From NCBI RefSeq assembly GCF_003576645.1, contig NC_044922.1, positions 2,955,764-3,019,763 of the forward strand: a DNA stretch of 64,000 bases, written 5' to 3'. The notes below the pieces were generated by a model. That model was given only the letters and a program-made list of their open reading frames with translations. It made no database searches and was not told where the DNA came from. Below, piece by piece: positions 1-12,500 of this stretch. Made by a program: the position numbers and the translations under genes. Every line of letters begins with the position of its first letter. Within the stretch, counting starts at the first letter, position 1. This DNA comes from Ipomoea triloba. Its lineage: Eukaryota; Streptophyta; Magnoliopsida; Solanales; Convolvulaceae.

Positions 1-1450
1 AGCTAAAAGCTCTCTGCTATTCTCCGCTTTACCAAGTTGAGTATCTGCAGATCCGGTGTAACAGTATAAATGTCTTGACATGAAACCTCACCTTTCAACG
101 CCTAACCTTAACCATACACCGTCCACTCCACACTTTCTTCAAACTAACTTTACTAGACTGCTACGTGTTAGAAAAATGATTTTTGAAAGTTATACATATA
201 TTTGAATTTTGTAGTGTTTAGCTATTAAAGGAAAATAAAGTCCAACAAAAATATAGATTCTAATCATTGTTTTGTTAAAAAAATGTCTTCAAAATTATGA
301 AAGATATTTTTTGTATTCTTTTCCCGCACTTACTTCTCTTTCTGAAAGGTGTCAAATGGGTAGTGATATAGTAAATATCAACCTTATACAACACAAGTTA
401 CAGTTGGGCTATAATACTTACGCTAAAAACCTGTTGAATGCAATATTAGGCTCGAGTGGCATAAATGTGGGTCAGAGGTCTCCGAGCTCTCTAACATCTA
501 CAAGAAACAGTCAAAAGTCCCTCTCTCATACATTTAATTAATGCGGTATTTATATTATAGCTAGGAGACAAGTTTCTAGCTCTCAGCATGCTAGGCACGT
601 GGAGCGCATGCACCGGCCCTAGTCGAGTAGAATTGTGACCGTACACGTGGGGTGAGATGCCCTTCGCGCCTTTTAGGTGCAATGGGTCAAAGTAAAAAAC
701 ATCATGATCGGGTCGAGCCCGTAAGGTCGGTGGTGAGACATTGATGTAGGGAGATCCAGGGGAGGGCTCACGAGGTCGGCTCATCAGGGATGGTCAAGAA
801 GTGTACTACTTGTAGTCAGAACAGGTCGGCCTGGATAGCGATCATGGCGCGTATTCGGTCTGACCGCTTGTACTAGTCCCGTTCCCTGAGGGATATTCCC
901 TATCAAATAGGTTGGCCCATCAATTTTTAATAATCCTAACATAGTGGATCGAGTGGTGCTCTAAGAAGGTTTTGTATATAAAACATGCATCCAATCTGAC
1001 ACATTACACCTACCATCACAAAATAAATAAACTTGATTCATATTGTAAATTGTGAACATTTAGTATATATATAAATTGTGTATTTTAGACTCGGATCCAC
1101 CAAATAATTTGTCTATGTACTGGAGTAGTTATTTCATTATATATTTATATTGCCTCCACTAAGACCCACCCCTTCCATATAAGAGTGCAACCGGGTGCCA
1201 CTAGACCGCAAGGTCTTGGCAATCAAAACAAAAATCTAAAAGCACAAATCCAAACTTAAAAGTTAGATTACCAATAAAATGGAATGATATTTAATTAGGG
1301 AATGAAATTTTTAATTGAAAGAGTAATCAAATTCCATAATTGTATTTTAAAAAATTGCAAACCAAACACTATCTAACTATGATTTTTATATTTACACTTT
1401 CAAATTGTGGTATCCTCGTTTGTTTGTATGATGTTGATGAAGTTGTGGAA
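1..1450. other. Intergenic, no gene recognised
   Basis: No reading frame here looks like a conserved protein. From about 540 to 900 the DNA is richer in GC than its surroundings, and a minus-strand frame (491-784) is open but resembles nothing I know; it may be a decayed retroelement piece. Around 1040-1080 there is a motif (aattgtgaacatttagtat followed by a second aaattgtgtatttt) that recurs near 46765-46805, so it belongs to a dispersed repeat. Confidence 0.4.
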
Positions 1451-4400
1451 TCAGGCTTTGCACATGCAAGGAGTCAAAGGGTTCTCCCATATATCATAGT
1501 TTGGGAAGGTTTGTTCAGGCAATCCAGTCCTTGTCCTGTGACTAATCACAACATCATCTTTTAGGGTAGCCCATCCCATGTATGGGTCACCTAAGAATTT
1601 GGACATGAGATTCTTGTCTGGTTTAATAGATTTCTGGGTGTGACCCATGTACCTTCTATACCCAATTACCAGTTTCGCAAAGTTCCCTCCATGTGTCATC
1701 ACAAAAACATCTGATTTCAGGCAAACCAGGAAGTCTAGGGCTGCCAACATTGTCATATGTTTCCTCAAACCATCCAACTCCTCTTTTGTTGCTAATTCCT
1801 CCTTTCTAACCTGTGTTACAATATAGTGCAATAGCGTTCAGTAACGATCACAGTTGAAGAATTTAAGAGTGCGTTTTGTCTCAACTTACAAGATTGGGGA
1901 ACATGTTTTTGAGTGGCGCCATGCTGTTTTCTCCCCCATACACCTCGCCAGAAGCAACATATATTTGAGTTTCTTTAGGATACCCCATTGCTCGAAGCAA
2001 AAGTGCAACTTCACCCGGCTCGAGAGGGCACCACCCCTCCTTCCTCTTCTGCAGTGCCAATTGCCACAAATGTGAGCCATCCTGCAGGTGCAAGTTATTC
2101 TGATTATAAAGAATTGAAGGATATATTTTATCTCGATTAAAAATCTAAACTCAATATGCAACCTGGCCTAACCTTGAATCGTTCAGGCCATTCATTCTTT
2201 CTATATTCAGCCATGAGAGTCTTCTCCACCCTTGTTCCCCCGAAATCACAGAATGATAAGCCCACCATCCCCTTCTCAAACCTTAAATGTAGTGCCCTGC
2301 AATCAACCACGGATTACAATTACAAATCATTCATTAATACTTAGCTTAAGGGCTAAATTTGGTACCCAACTTTAAAAATCAATAACTAAAATTATAAATG
2401 AGCAATAGTAGGAAGATTAAATATGGAATTAACCCGAACATATATATACACATTACATGAAAGGATTTGAGCTGCCGTTGCGGTTTCTCATCCTTGAGAC
2501 CAATTGATCAGCCATTTGCTCAATCTCTGGAAGAAATTTCAGAGCATGATAGTTCACCCTGCACCTCAACCTGTTTATCTCAGGACGAACATTATTGTAC
2601 CTGAACCATACACACACACAATGGTCGGTTGTTCATGTCGAATAGTCATCGTCATCATGAAAGGAAATTAAGGATCCATTAAAAACAGTTACCCAAGTCG
2701 ATCAACAAACGGTTTCAACATCATTATCTTCTTCTCCTTTATTCTTGGCAAAACATTATCCAGATAAAACTGTGCTGAAGCATATTTGGGAATGTTCTTT
2801 ACTGTACGCCTGCCATGCATGACACAAGGGGGTGTTTGGTAAATAATGTTAGCTAAGATTATGTTAGTAAGTTTTACTAGTTGATAGTAGCTTATTGTAG
2901 AAACGTATTTGGTAAATTAGTATTAGTTGATAGTTGATTACGTGTAAAATGACTTGTTGTTTTGAACAGTTTTATGAATTTTAACATTTTGAAGCAATAA
3001 ATTGTTACAAAAAGTTAATTAATAAAACACTCTAAATCAAAATTAACCTAAGGTTACCAAACATGATCAAAATCTTTGAATACCCTTAAACCCAAACCCA
3101 GTCCTTAATTATACCACAAAAGCTCATCAGGAAAGAAACCAAACCTTATGTCTCCTAACAATTCTGGTATGTCAATAAACCAACTGGGTATATCACGAAC
3201 AATTCGCACGTCGTCCTTTAAATAGTCAATAAAATGATCAACATCAAATATGTCCTCAAACTCACTGCAACCATTTCAAAAACCCAGATCAGAAAAACAT
3301 GCAGACATGCATTATATTATTCGAAACCATATATTTTAAGGTTAATATAATTAAGGTGAGCACAGCCAAAATTGACTTACGTTGGGTCTTGCCATATCCG
3401 ATCTTGTTTTAACACTGGCAAAATAAGGGTAGTATTCATTAGCTTTGCCACTGCAACAGCATTGCATATCTGCATGCCAAGTAAGAATAAAAGTAGCAAG
3501 GTCACACCTGTTTGCCCTTATAATGATTGCGAGTTTTTCTCGTCACAAAAATAAAAATAAAACAAATAGCACACGTTCATCTTCAAACAGTCATTAAGAA
3601 GAACCAAAAAGGAACAACATACAGCAATTCTCTGCTGGTTTAAACCACCCTCAGCAACTATATATATGTATCCATTTGTTTCATTTTCGGAAGGAAGATC
3701 TGCAAATAATCAAGAATAATATAATGAATGTAATATGGTTTATTTATTTATATAATTTATTTTATTATTACATACAAGGAGAATATAATTAATCTCAATA
3801 CCACTCATAGAGAGCCTTACACTTATATTGTTGAATTACACGATTTTTTATGTATTAGTTTAAAATTTATACCTTGTTACTTATATTTTGTATTAATTAT
3901 TTGTTTTTTCTAAGTTGTTAATTTTCAGTTTTATATAATTATCTCACACACACACACATATATATGTATAGTACCTGAAGTTATGCCCTCACGTCGTTCA
4001 GCACAAGCCTTCCATGAAGTTGTGGCAGAATAAGGATTCTCCCATAATGAAGGAGGCTCCTTAACCTAGTATGTGAAAGAGTACTTAACATAGTAAAAAT
4101 GGTTGTTTATTAATACTTTAATGTATTGAGTTTGAGAAAGAAGTTACCCGTGGACAATGAAGAGTCATGCCTTCCTTGTTGCATAAATAGGGTGTATTAT
4201 TCTACAGGCCAGGAAAAACAACAAAATAATTACATGCATGCATATACTGTTACAATTAACAAATTACCACTTTATAAAACTCTCTTTTTTTGAGTGAGGT
4301 AGAAACTCAATCACTACTCGGGTGTTTATGGGGTAAATTCCACCTTGTAATCATAGTCAACAAAGAATTAGCTCATAAGTGACTTGGCTCAAATTAAGAA

Positions 4401-5290
4401 AGTCAATAGGTTGTCCTAGGCAAATTATATTGTGGACCATGGTCCACAATGCATGGTGGACCATGATCATAGTTGATACTGCAGTTGTGTTGAAAGGAAA
4501 CTACAGTGCACGGAACAGAGGTCGTTCATCCGTGTTCTGTGCAACTGCAGTTTCCTTTCAACACAATTGCAGTATCAGTCCACGATATAATGACTGGTTG
4601 CAGTTATTAAGTCACGATATAATGACTGGTCGTCCTGCAGGAAGTCGAGCTTGTAAAATTGCAGTTTGCAGGAAGTCGAGCTTGTAAAATTGCACTTATT
4701 AAGTCACTCGTCTGATCTGGCCAACTTGACTGAAGTTGCTCATAAGAAAACTTTTTACGAGTTGTGGAACACCCACAGTCACTATCCAAAAATGCGCAAA
4801 TTATTTTGTGGACCATGGTCATGGTTGATATTACAGTTGTGTTGAACAGATACTGCAGTTGTGTTGAAAGGGAACTGCAGTTGCGCAGAACAGAAGTCGT
4901 TCATGAGTTAAACACAACAGCAGTATCAGCTATTACCCATGGTCACGGTATAACGACCGACAAAAATGCATATTCGATAAAGTCTACCTTAAATAATAAG
5001 GTTCAAACCACAAAAGAAAATAAGCCGCATTACTAGGAAAATAAATATAACCTCAAAGGAGAGCTTACAAATCGGTTGAAAACTGAAACCGCTGAAACCA
5101 TTACGAAAAGGAGTAAAAACGACACAATCATCTTGTATTTCCGAAGGTGATGAGACCCCGATTCGTCGGCGATACAGAAGCAACGGAGGCGTTCTCGGTG
5201 GCGGCCACGGTAGCCATCGACGACGGCGGAGAAGCTGTTCGCCGCAGCTCGGTTTCCCACAGAGCTACAGTGGCGGAGGTCCGGCGGCAT
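1451..5290 (-). CDS. Plant O-fucosyltransferase family protein
   Basis: Predicted GDP-fucose-dependent O-fucosyltransferase-like protein (formerly DUF246), a type II membrane protein of the Golgi or secretory route; most plant members have unknown acceptors. Eleven exons join in frame to about 529 residues: 5069-5290, 4148-4201, 3975-4065, 3623-3699, 3381-3469, 3145-3264, 2693-2809, 2457-2600, 2173-2296, 1890-2081, 1451-1810. Exon 1 holds a basic N-terminus and a signal anchor (residues about 54-70, IVSFLLLFVMVSAVSVF). Family landmarks include GYIYIVAEGGLNQQR, the CPLEPGEV block with YPKETQIYVASG, THGGNFAKLVIG, KSIKPDK, and the C-terminal TFPNYDIWENPLTPCMC. The start is the first ATG of the open frame. 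The first intron (about 870 bp) carries a hairpin repeat and another intron a MITE. From memory the closest Arabidopsis relative is At3g26370. Family assignment is secure; the exact start is less so. Confidence 0.9.
2825..3075. mobile_element. MITE-like insertion in an O-fucosyltransferase intron
   Basis: AT-rich intronic stretch. It begins with ggtgtttggtaaata and ends with the near-inverted gttaccaaacatgat. This end motif (gtgtttggt) is common in plant MITEs and also occurs in the element at 27237-27542. No protein is encoded, and target duplications were not resolved. Confidence 0.4.
4420..4965. repeat. Hairpin-forming repeat, two diverged copies
   Basis: This lies in the first intron of the O-fucosyltransferase gene. 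The core is a hairpin: actgcagttgtgttgaaagg near 4480 pairs with cctttcaacacaattgcagt near 4555-4575, with a short loop around tcgttcatc. A second related unit follows at about 4795-4960. Both units open with the motif ttgtggaccatggtc, and 25-30 bp direct repeats (aggaagtcgagcttgtaaaa) sit between them at 4635-4695. It looks like a non-coding foldback transposon. Related accatggtcca-type motifs occur elsewhere in the window. Confidence 0.55.
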
Positions 5291-5922
5291 GAGTACGTGC
5301 GTGCAGAAATCCGTTACGTATCCTGTAGGGGTTATAGTGTGCGTGTCGGCGGTCTGAGTGTCCGGTGACGTTTCTTTAGTCGCTGTCAGAATATCCGATG
5401 AAGACTTCTGTTATCCATTAAGATAAAGGTACAATGACCATAATTTTTCTCCAAGATTTTCTTGTCTCTTCCTAACAATCAATCCACGTGATTTGTGTGT
5501 ACATAATTAAAAATAAGAAAATAAACAAATATAATTGTATCTTCAAAAAAAAATAATTGTAATTACTACTTAAGGTTAATAAGAGCATCACCAATAGTTA
5601 AATAATATTTGTCAATTTTTTTGTTTAGCAATGACGGACTAAGAAAATAAGAGACACAGTAAAATAGTTTTTTTTTTTAAAAATAGTTAATAATATAATT
5701 TTGCAAATGCAAGTTTTTTAAGAGCAATCCCAAGAAATATTTTTAGGTGATTTTTTCAAAAGCAAAAATTGAGTGAGACTTTTTATCCTGCAAATACAAT
5801 ATTTTTGTGAGACTCATTGAATGACAAAAAAGAAAAAAAAATCGTGCCATCTGTGCGTTGGGTGCACCACCGTGCCCAGCAGGTGCGTGCAATAGTAATA
5901 AATGTGACTTTTTTATGTTATT

Positions 5923-6443
5923 GAGTCATTTCCATTTTTGGTCCTACTGTTATTGAGGCATTGCCAATTTTAGTCCACTTCATTAATTTTTGCCACATTG
6001 CGACCAGTCTTATTTAGTTTTTGTCACTTTTAGTCCACCGTTAAATTTTTTGTCAAATAATCGTCCAAAACAGGGATATTTTGGTTTTTTCATGCTTTGA
6101 TCATCTCCTTTACCCTTTGCAGTGGTTTTCCTTAAACATTTTCATCCAATGAAGAGGTCCGGCGAAAGCCATGGGTTTGTAATGTGGCTCACATGGCTTT
6201 CGCCGAACCTTTTCATTGGATGAAAATGTGTAAGGAAAACCACTGCAAAGGGTCAAGGAGATGACCAAAACATGAAAAGACCAAAAATACCCCTATTTTG
6301 GATGGTCATTTGAAGAAAATTTTAACGGTGGACTAAAAGTGGCAAGCACTAAATAAGACTGGCCGCATTGTGGCAAAAATTAATGATGTGGACTAAAATT
6401 GGCAATACCCCAATAACAATAGGACAAAAAACGGTAATGACTC
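5923..6443. mobile_element. Long-arm foldback element (MULE-like MITE)
   Basis: Two arms of roughly 240 bp are near-perfect inverted copies and leave a very short centre near 6165-6200. The left end gagtcatttccatttttggt is matched by the right end, which reads inward as gagtcattaccgttttttgt. Inner arm segments such as gtggttttccttaaacattt (6120-6145) and its complement near 6225-6245 confirm the fold. There is no reading frame for a transposase. Long terminal inverted arms suggest a Mutator-like non-autonomous element, but I could not find a clean 9-bp target duplication. Confidence 0.7.
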
Positions 6444-7566
6444 TTTTGTTTTTGTGCTTCCCCCCTCCCCCCGCCTTTCCTCTTTTCTCTTCACTCTCTA
6501 TATCCTACTTGACACGGAACAAATTATAAAAAATAAAATCTTAAAGATACTCTAATGGATATATTGCATTGTGGACCTACCATTGTACATATATTCCTAG
6601 TAAGGATGGTGATTTAAAATATTACCGAGTTGTTGAAGAGTTTATGATACATGGTCCGTGTGGTCTTGGAAACAAAAATTGTTCTTGTATGGTTAATGGT
6701 TGTTGTATACTAGTTTGACTATTATTTAAACAAAACAAAAAATGATTTAATTAAACTTTTGACCGGGAATGAGGATTTATTTCCCATCCTAAACATTCTC
6801 CCGCAGGGATGGAGATGGGAAAAGATTTTATCTTTCACAACGAGAATGGAGATGGAGACTAAGATCAGGATAGAGTTTCATAAACGAGGATGTGGATATA
6901 TTTTTCAAGAAAATACTATTTTTACTCTTTCAAATTATATTCTCATTTTTACTTCATCTCATAAATATTAGATGTAGACAATTTTTCTTAAATCTATAAA
7001 ATAAAAATATCATATTTATATTTATCACATCAAAAAAGTATAATTAATGGAGTAAGATTTAAAAATCCTCACGCTAAAACTCTATTCCCTGCCCCCACTC
7101 CACCCGTTGACATCCCTACAAATTACAACAAAAAATACACATTTAAATAAATCTTATTATTGTCATCCAAAAGTAAATACATCGAAAAACATAATTAGAT
7201 GTGACATCAATGTCAAAGGCACGCAAATCTAAATAGATGCATCAGAGTGGGGGACCCACCTCCAGGCTGTATTCCAATTTTTCATTTCTCAATTTTTGTT
7301 GAAAACATTTCTCAATTTTTTTAATTTTCATTATCCATTTTTTCAATTTTTGGTTCCATGTATCAAATTCAACTTTAAAATAGAATAAATTCAATACACT
7401 AATACTGAATATTTAAAAAGTAAAAAATAAAAATAAAAATATATTACTAAATAAATTATAATTAAATACTTTTTTTTGTAATAAGAAAATGTTTGATTAC
7501 AAATAAAATACACAAAATCTCAATAACTACAATTCTTCATATAGTATTTGTACATTTTTACAGCAA

Positions 7567-7568
7567 AG

Positions 7569-7624
<56 letters not shown>
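7567..7624. repeat. Microsatellite (TAA)n
   Basis: An uninterrupted trinucleotide run of about 19 units in AT-rich intergenic DNA. Confidence 0.95.
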
Positions 7625-7626
<2 letters not shown>

Positions 7627-9499
7627 AAAAGATGAGAATAGATATATTAATAATTAATAATAAGATAATATAATTAATATTCATAGAATAGATAGATTAA
7701 TTATTTTATTAATATATACTAAATTTATTAAATAATAAATATTATAGAATTATTAAATATTAAATATATTTTCTCAAAATTGATTTTCATTCCTTATCCT
7801 ATTTTATATATTAATATTTTTATTAGACACCATTTAAGAACAAATATATTCTATATTTATTGTTCGTTTCATTACAAAAAAATAAAGTTATGTCATTTAA
7901 TGTACTTATTATTACATTCTCTATCCCATTTTATTTACACTTTTATTTTTAAAAATACATTTTACTTGTATTGTTTACTCTTCATTGTGAAAATTAATTA
8001 TTTTTCTTTAACATGAATATCAATTCGTATATACTAAAATTATTATATTATTATTATATATTAAATATTAGTATTTATGAATATAATTAATCAATTATAA
8101 GATTATTAAATATTACATCAATTTCAATTTTGGTTAATGACCATGAGCCCTACCATATATATCAATTGAATAATGACTGAAAATATAATAAGCATCCAAA
8201 TACTCTTGATTTTCATTATTGTTTTCTATCATATATATGGAAACAAAAAAAATGTAAATAAAATATGTACCATCTATATGAAAGTAGGTTAAAATAGAGG
8301 ATAAATATTACGTAATATAAATATTGTAGTATATTAGTAAATATATTCTTACCGTATACAATAAATAGTTTAAAAAAAAAACTTTTCTAAACAACTGATA
8401 AATATTCAATATATTCCTAATAATATTTAGTAAACATATTCCTACCGTACTTAACATAACTTTAATTTGTTTTTTTTTAATAGTTTGTATAACTTTTAAT
8501 TTAAATTTTTATATCTAATAATATTTTTGATTTAGTTTACAAATATTTAAAATTTATATAGTAAAACTTGACTAAACTAAATATTCTAAAATACTAAATT
8601 GTAAATTCATTGAGTAGATATATTACTTATAAGTTATTTAATAGATATTATCTTGAATTTTTACGTAAAATTTACTTATTTGTAGAAGATAATATATGTT
8701 TATTTATATCCATTCATGTTTCCAGAAAGCATATTGTAAAAATGTAAAAAAAAAAATACAGAATTTGCAAATAATAATATTACCAATTATATTATAGAAT
8801 ACCATATACATAATATTAATATTACCAATTATGCTATCATGTTATTACCTAATTAATGTTTTTTCTAAACAATATATAAATAATATTACAAATTAATAGA
8901 TATTAGTTAATTTCTATTTTACATTTTTTTACCAACTAAAATTTATCAATTATTTGACCAATAAAATATTTAGTTAACTAACTACAAAAGTTTGAGCGAG
9001 AAAATAAAATATGATGGTTTTATTTTATATGTAGTATAGATTTTATTCACGATATATATAATTAGTACAGAGTGTCAAATAGATGTAGCCTGTTTACATC
9101 CTAATTAACATTCTAAATGAGTAAATTTGAAAAATTAGCACGAGTATTTCAAAGAAAAATTAACTAATATAGAATAATAGATACCAGAGTTGCTGAGTTG
9201 AACTGCTAATTTAGAAAAATTAACGACTCATTTATTTATCGATATTCGGTACACAGATAAAACAGGAAACATTACATTTGCCGACATCATATAGCTAACT
9301 CCCGATCTTATCTTAGTCGGAGTAATTAATAAAAGCAATCTTTTTTTTTGAAAACAATAAAAGCAATCTTTCTTTCTTCCCAAAAACAATCTTAATACGC
9401 CGCGTAATGCGTAGATATCGACAAATTCAAGATAAACCTCCCAAATATTGTCCTAATCTTCCAGATACTCACTGAGTCACTGTACTACTACTCCTATGT

Positions 9500-9508
9500 A
9501 TATATATT
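9500..9508 (+). promoter_or_regulatory. Candidate TATA box of the GH27 gene
   Basis: The string tatatatat lies about 40 bp before the ATG at 9547. If used, the 5' leader would be only about 10-15 nt, so transcription may start elsewhere. Confidence 0.4.
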
Positions 9509-9546
9509 ACCACACCCACTGAGCTTTCCTTGCTTCATTCTCTTGA

Positions 9547-12500
9547 ATGACTATGAAAGGTGTTGTTTTGAGCTCGATTAGCTGCCTCTTCGTCTTCTTC
9601 TTCAGTCTTTCTGGGCTTCATGGGTACTCTTCATCCTCTGAAATGCTGTATTATTGTTTATGTTATTTGATTTCTTGAATTGGGAATACTGTATTCTTGT
9701 TGATTAGTTATGGATGATAATGGATACCCAGTTTGTAAAGTTTCATAATTTGTATTGTTATTTTGTTCTTTATTGTTTATTGTGTAGTTTTGTTCTTTCT
9801 TGCTTTAATTTGGTAAAAAGTTTAATTTTTTAAGCTTAGGGCATTGATTTGCATTGGCTTCTCTTGACTGTCATATCAGTGGTTGTTTAAGCAAGAAATT
9901 TGTAATTTATGGAGAATATCATTTCTCTTTAAAATCTGCAATCTCGATTGAAACAAACCTTAGCTGATATGAGATGGAATGCTGGATATGATGTTTTGCT
10001 GTTTTACTTAATTTCTAGTACTTATTGGTGTTGTTATATGGTTTATCTGATATGTTGGATTAATTGTTCAAAATTATTTGCTTTAAGCTTTGTTATTGCC
10101 ACGAATTGGTAAGATTTTTAGATCACAATTTCAGGATAAATTCAGAAGCTCAGCCTGAAGATGAATCAGGACATGCTAACTTACCACCAAGGGGTTGGAA
10201 TTCCTATGACTCGTTTTCTTGGGTCATCACCGAGAAACAGTTCCTTCAAAATGTAGAACTTGTTGCTCAGCGGTTAAAATCTAAAGGTTATGAGGTACTA
10301 AGAACATTTGTTTATGATGGCCCCGGTTATTAGATCCAATGTATTGATTTTAATGTCTTTTATTGTTCATTGTGAGCACCCGGATTTCGTATGTATTTGT
10401 TGATGATGCCCTGTATTTTACCTTTTAAATTCCTTCTACTTTGTGAATCTATGCAGTATGTTGTGGTGGATTTTCTGTGGTATAGAAAAAAAGTAGAGGG
10501 TGCCTACACTGATTCTCTTGGATTTGACGTAATCGATGAATGGGGAAGAATGCAACCAGACCCGGGAAGATGGCCTTCGTCTGCGGGTGGTAGAGGATTC
10601 ACTGACATTGCTGCTAAAGTTCATAGTATGGGTTTGAAATTTGGGATTCACGTTATGAGAGGTGTTAGTACACAGGCAGTCAATGGTCATACTCCAATCC
10701 TGGATGTTAAAACGGTATTGCTCCTTACTCATTAGTGCAATAAGTTTTAATATGATATAAACATCGATGGATTATATGAAATTGAAATTGAAAGGTGAAT
10801 GGTATTTAACATGATATTATAGGAAGGGGGCTATTGAAGACTTGCTGACGTTTCTGTAATTCTTTTATGGATTTGTTCAACAGGGCAAAGCTTATGAAGA
10901 AGGCGGCAGGCAGTGGTATGCGAGTGATGTAGGAATTAAGGAGAGGGCCTGTGTGTGGATGAAGAACGGTTTCATGAGCGTGAATACCAAAACTGGAGCC
11001 GGAAGAGCATTTCTTAGGTCGCTCTATCAACAGTATGCTGACTGGGGTGTCGATTTTGGTAAAGGAATATGTTATATTCTAAAACAGCATCTTAGGCATC
11101 AAATTAATCATTTGTTGGGACAACCCCAGCCAAGTTGGTCAGACTGGTGAATCACACGGTTACAAGTTTGACTCCCAACGGGAGCAATCTATTGGCTTTC
11201 TTGGTTTGAGCCGGTCAGATATGGACAACCTAAGTTGGTTTACCTTCTTGTGGTCCTTTGCTGGCTAGGGTCACAAGGCGGGGTTTACCCACTGCACGCC
11301 CTCCGGTAATGGCTCACTCTTGGTAATTTTCCAGTGTTTTGGTCTTCTTTGCAGTGAAACATGACTGTGTTTTCGGCTCTGATTTGGATTTGGATGAGAT
11401 AACTGTAGTTTCAGAGGTAGGTAAACCTTAAACTTCCCTCCCTTACCCCCAAGTCTAACAACGAAGAAATGAAAATGTGAAATAAGTGAACTTTCAACAG
11501 TACTCGGGCATAAAATGATCTTTACCTAAAAACCGAAAAAAAAAATAAATTTACATACTGACTCAAAGTTCCATGTATTCAGTTATGGGAGCACTGAACC
11601 AAAGATAACGTATGGAGTCCACATATGCAGGTACTGAAGGAGCTTAATCATCCCATAACATATTCTCTGTCTCCCGGAGTTGACGCGACACCAGCATTGG
11701 CAAAGGAAGTCAGTGGTCTAGTCAACATGTACAGGGTAACCGGGGATGACTGGGATACCTGGGAAGATGTTGCTTCACACTTTAATGTTGCAAGGTTGGG
11801 TGCTTAAATCTCTTATTAGCCCTAAATTTGCTGTAAAAATACTTTGTCCTCCGGGCTCCATGTTTAAATTACTTGATAAACATAGCGACTCAAGTTTGTT
11901 TTGCAACTTCTGTTTTGGAACTTTCACACATCTTACTTTCTCCCGTTTGTCTGCCTCAGGGACATGGCTGCTGCTGGTTTGATAGGAACCGGGGGCCTGC
12001 AAGGGAAGTCATGGCCCGACTTAGATATGCTACCTTTCGGCTGGCTCACAGATCCCGGTGAGGATAATTCACCATTTCAATTGCAATCTCAACTAGGACT
12101 TCTCCCAGGAATTTTTATCACAATTCTCTAATTTCCAGCCAATTTTAATTTTACTAACTTCTGCACCGTTTCGCTATTCAATGATGTTGTACTGATAGTT
12201 AAAAAGTTCTGATATGCAAATTTAACAGCCAAACTGCCAAATTATGCTTGTTTGTTTATCGGTTCGGGTAAACTAATTAGAAAGAGAATATTATACAGGA
12301 TCAAATGAAGGTCCACACAGACACAGTAATCTAACTCGGACTGAAAAAGAAACGCAGGTAATTAGCGTACTGCAAATGGTTTTGGACATAATGTAGACAA
12401 TTTAACCGTTTTGTACTCAATGGGCCTATGTTGTCTTTGCAGATGACTTTGTGGTCCATGGCCAAGTCTCCCATCATGTATGGAGGTGACATGAGAAGGA

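Larger units (their letters stand above)
5291..9546. other. Intergenic, AT-rich, repeat-bearing
   Basis: No gene recognised. It contains a foldback element (5923-6443), a microsatellite (7567-7624) and a promoter TATA (9500-9508), listed separately. Around 6760-7115 are degenerate stretches such as gggatggagatggg and a run of cccccactccacccgttgac that look like an old repeat, but I could not classify it. From 7120 to 9400 the DNA is very AT-rich, with only chance short frames. Confidence 0.5.

Noticed and set aside
491..784. Minus-strand frame of 97 codons in a GC-richer patch
   Set aside because: No recognisable domain, no promoter or splice context, and low-complexity Pro/Arg composition; probably chance or a decayed repeat.
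7567..7624. Repeat array as CRISPR
   Set aside because: Simple trinucleotide microsatellites in a plant nuclear genome; no spacers and no cas genes anywhere in the window.
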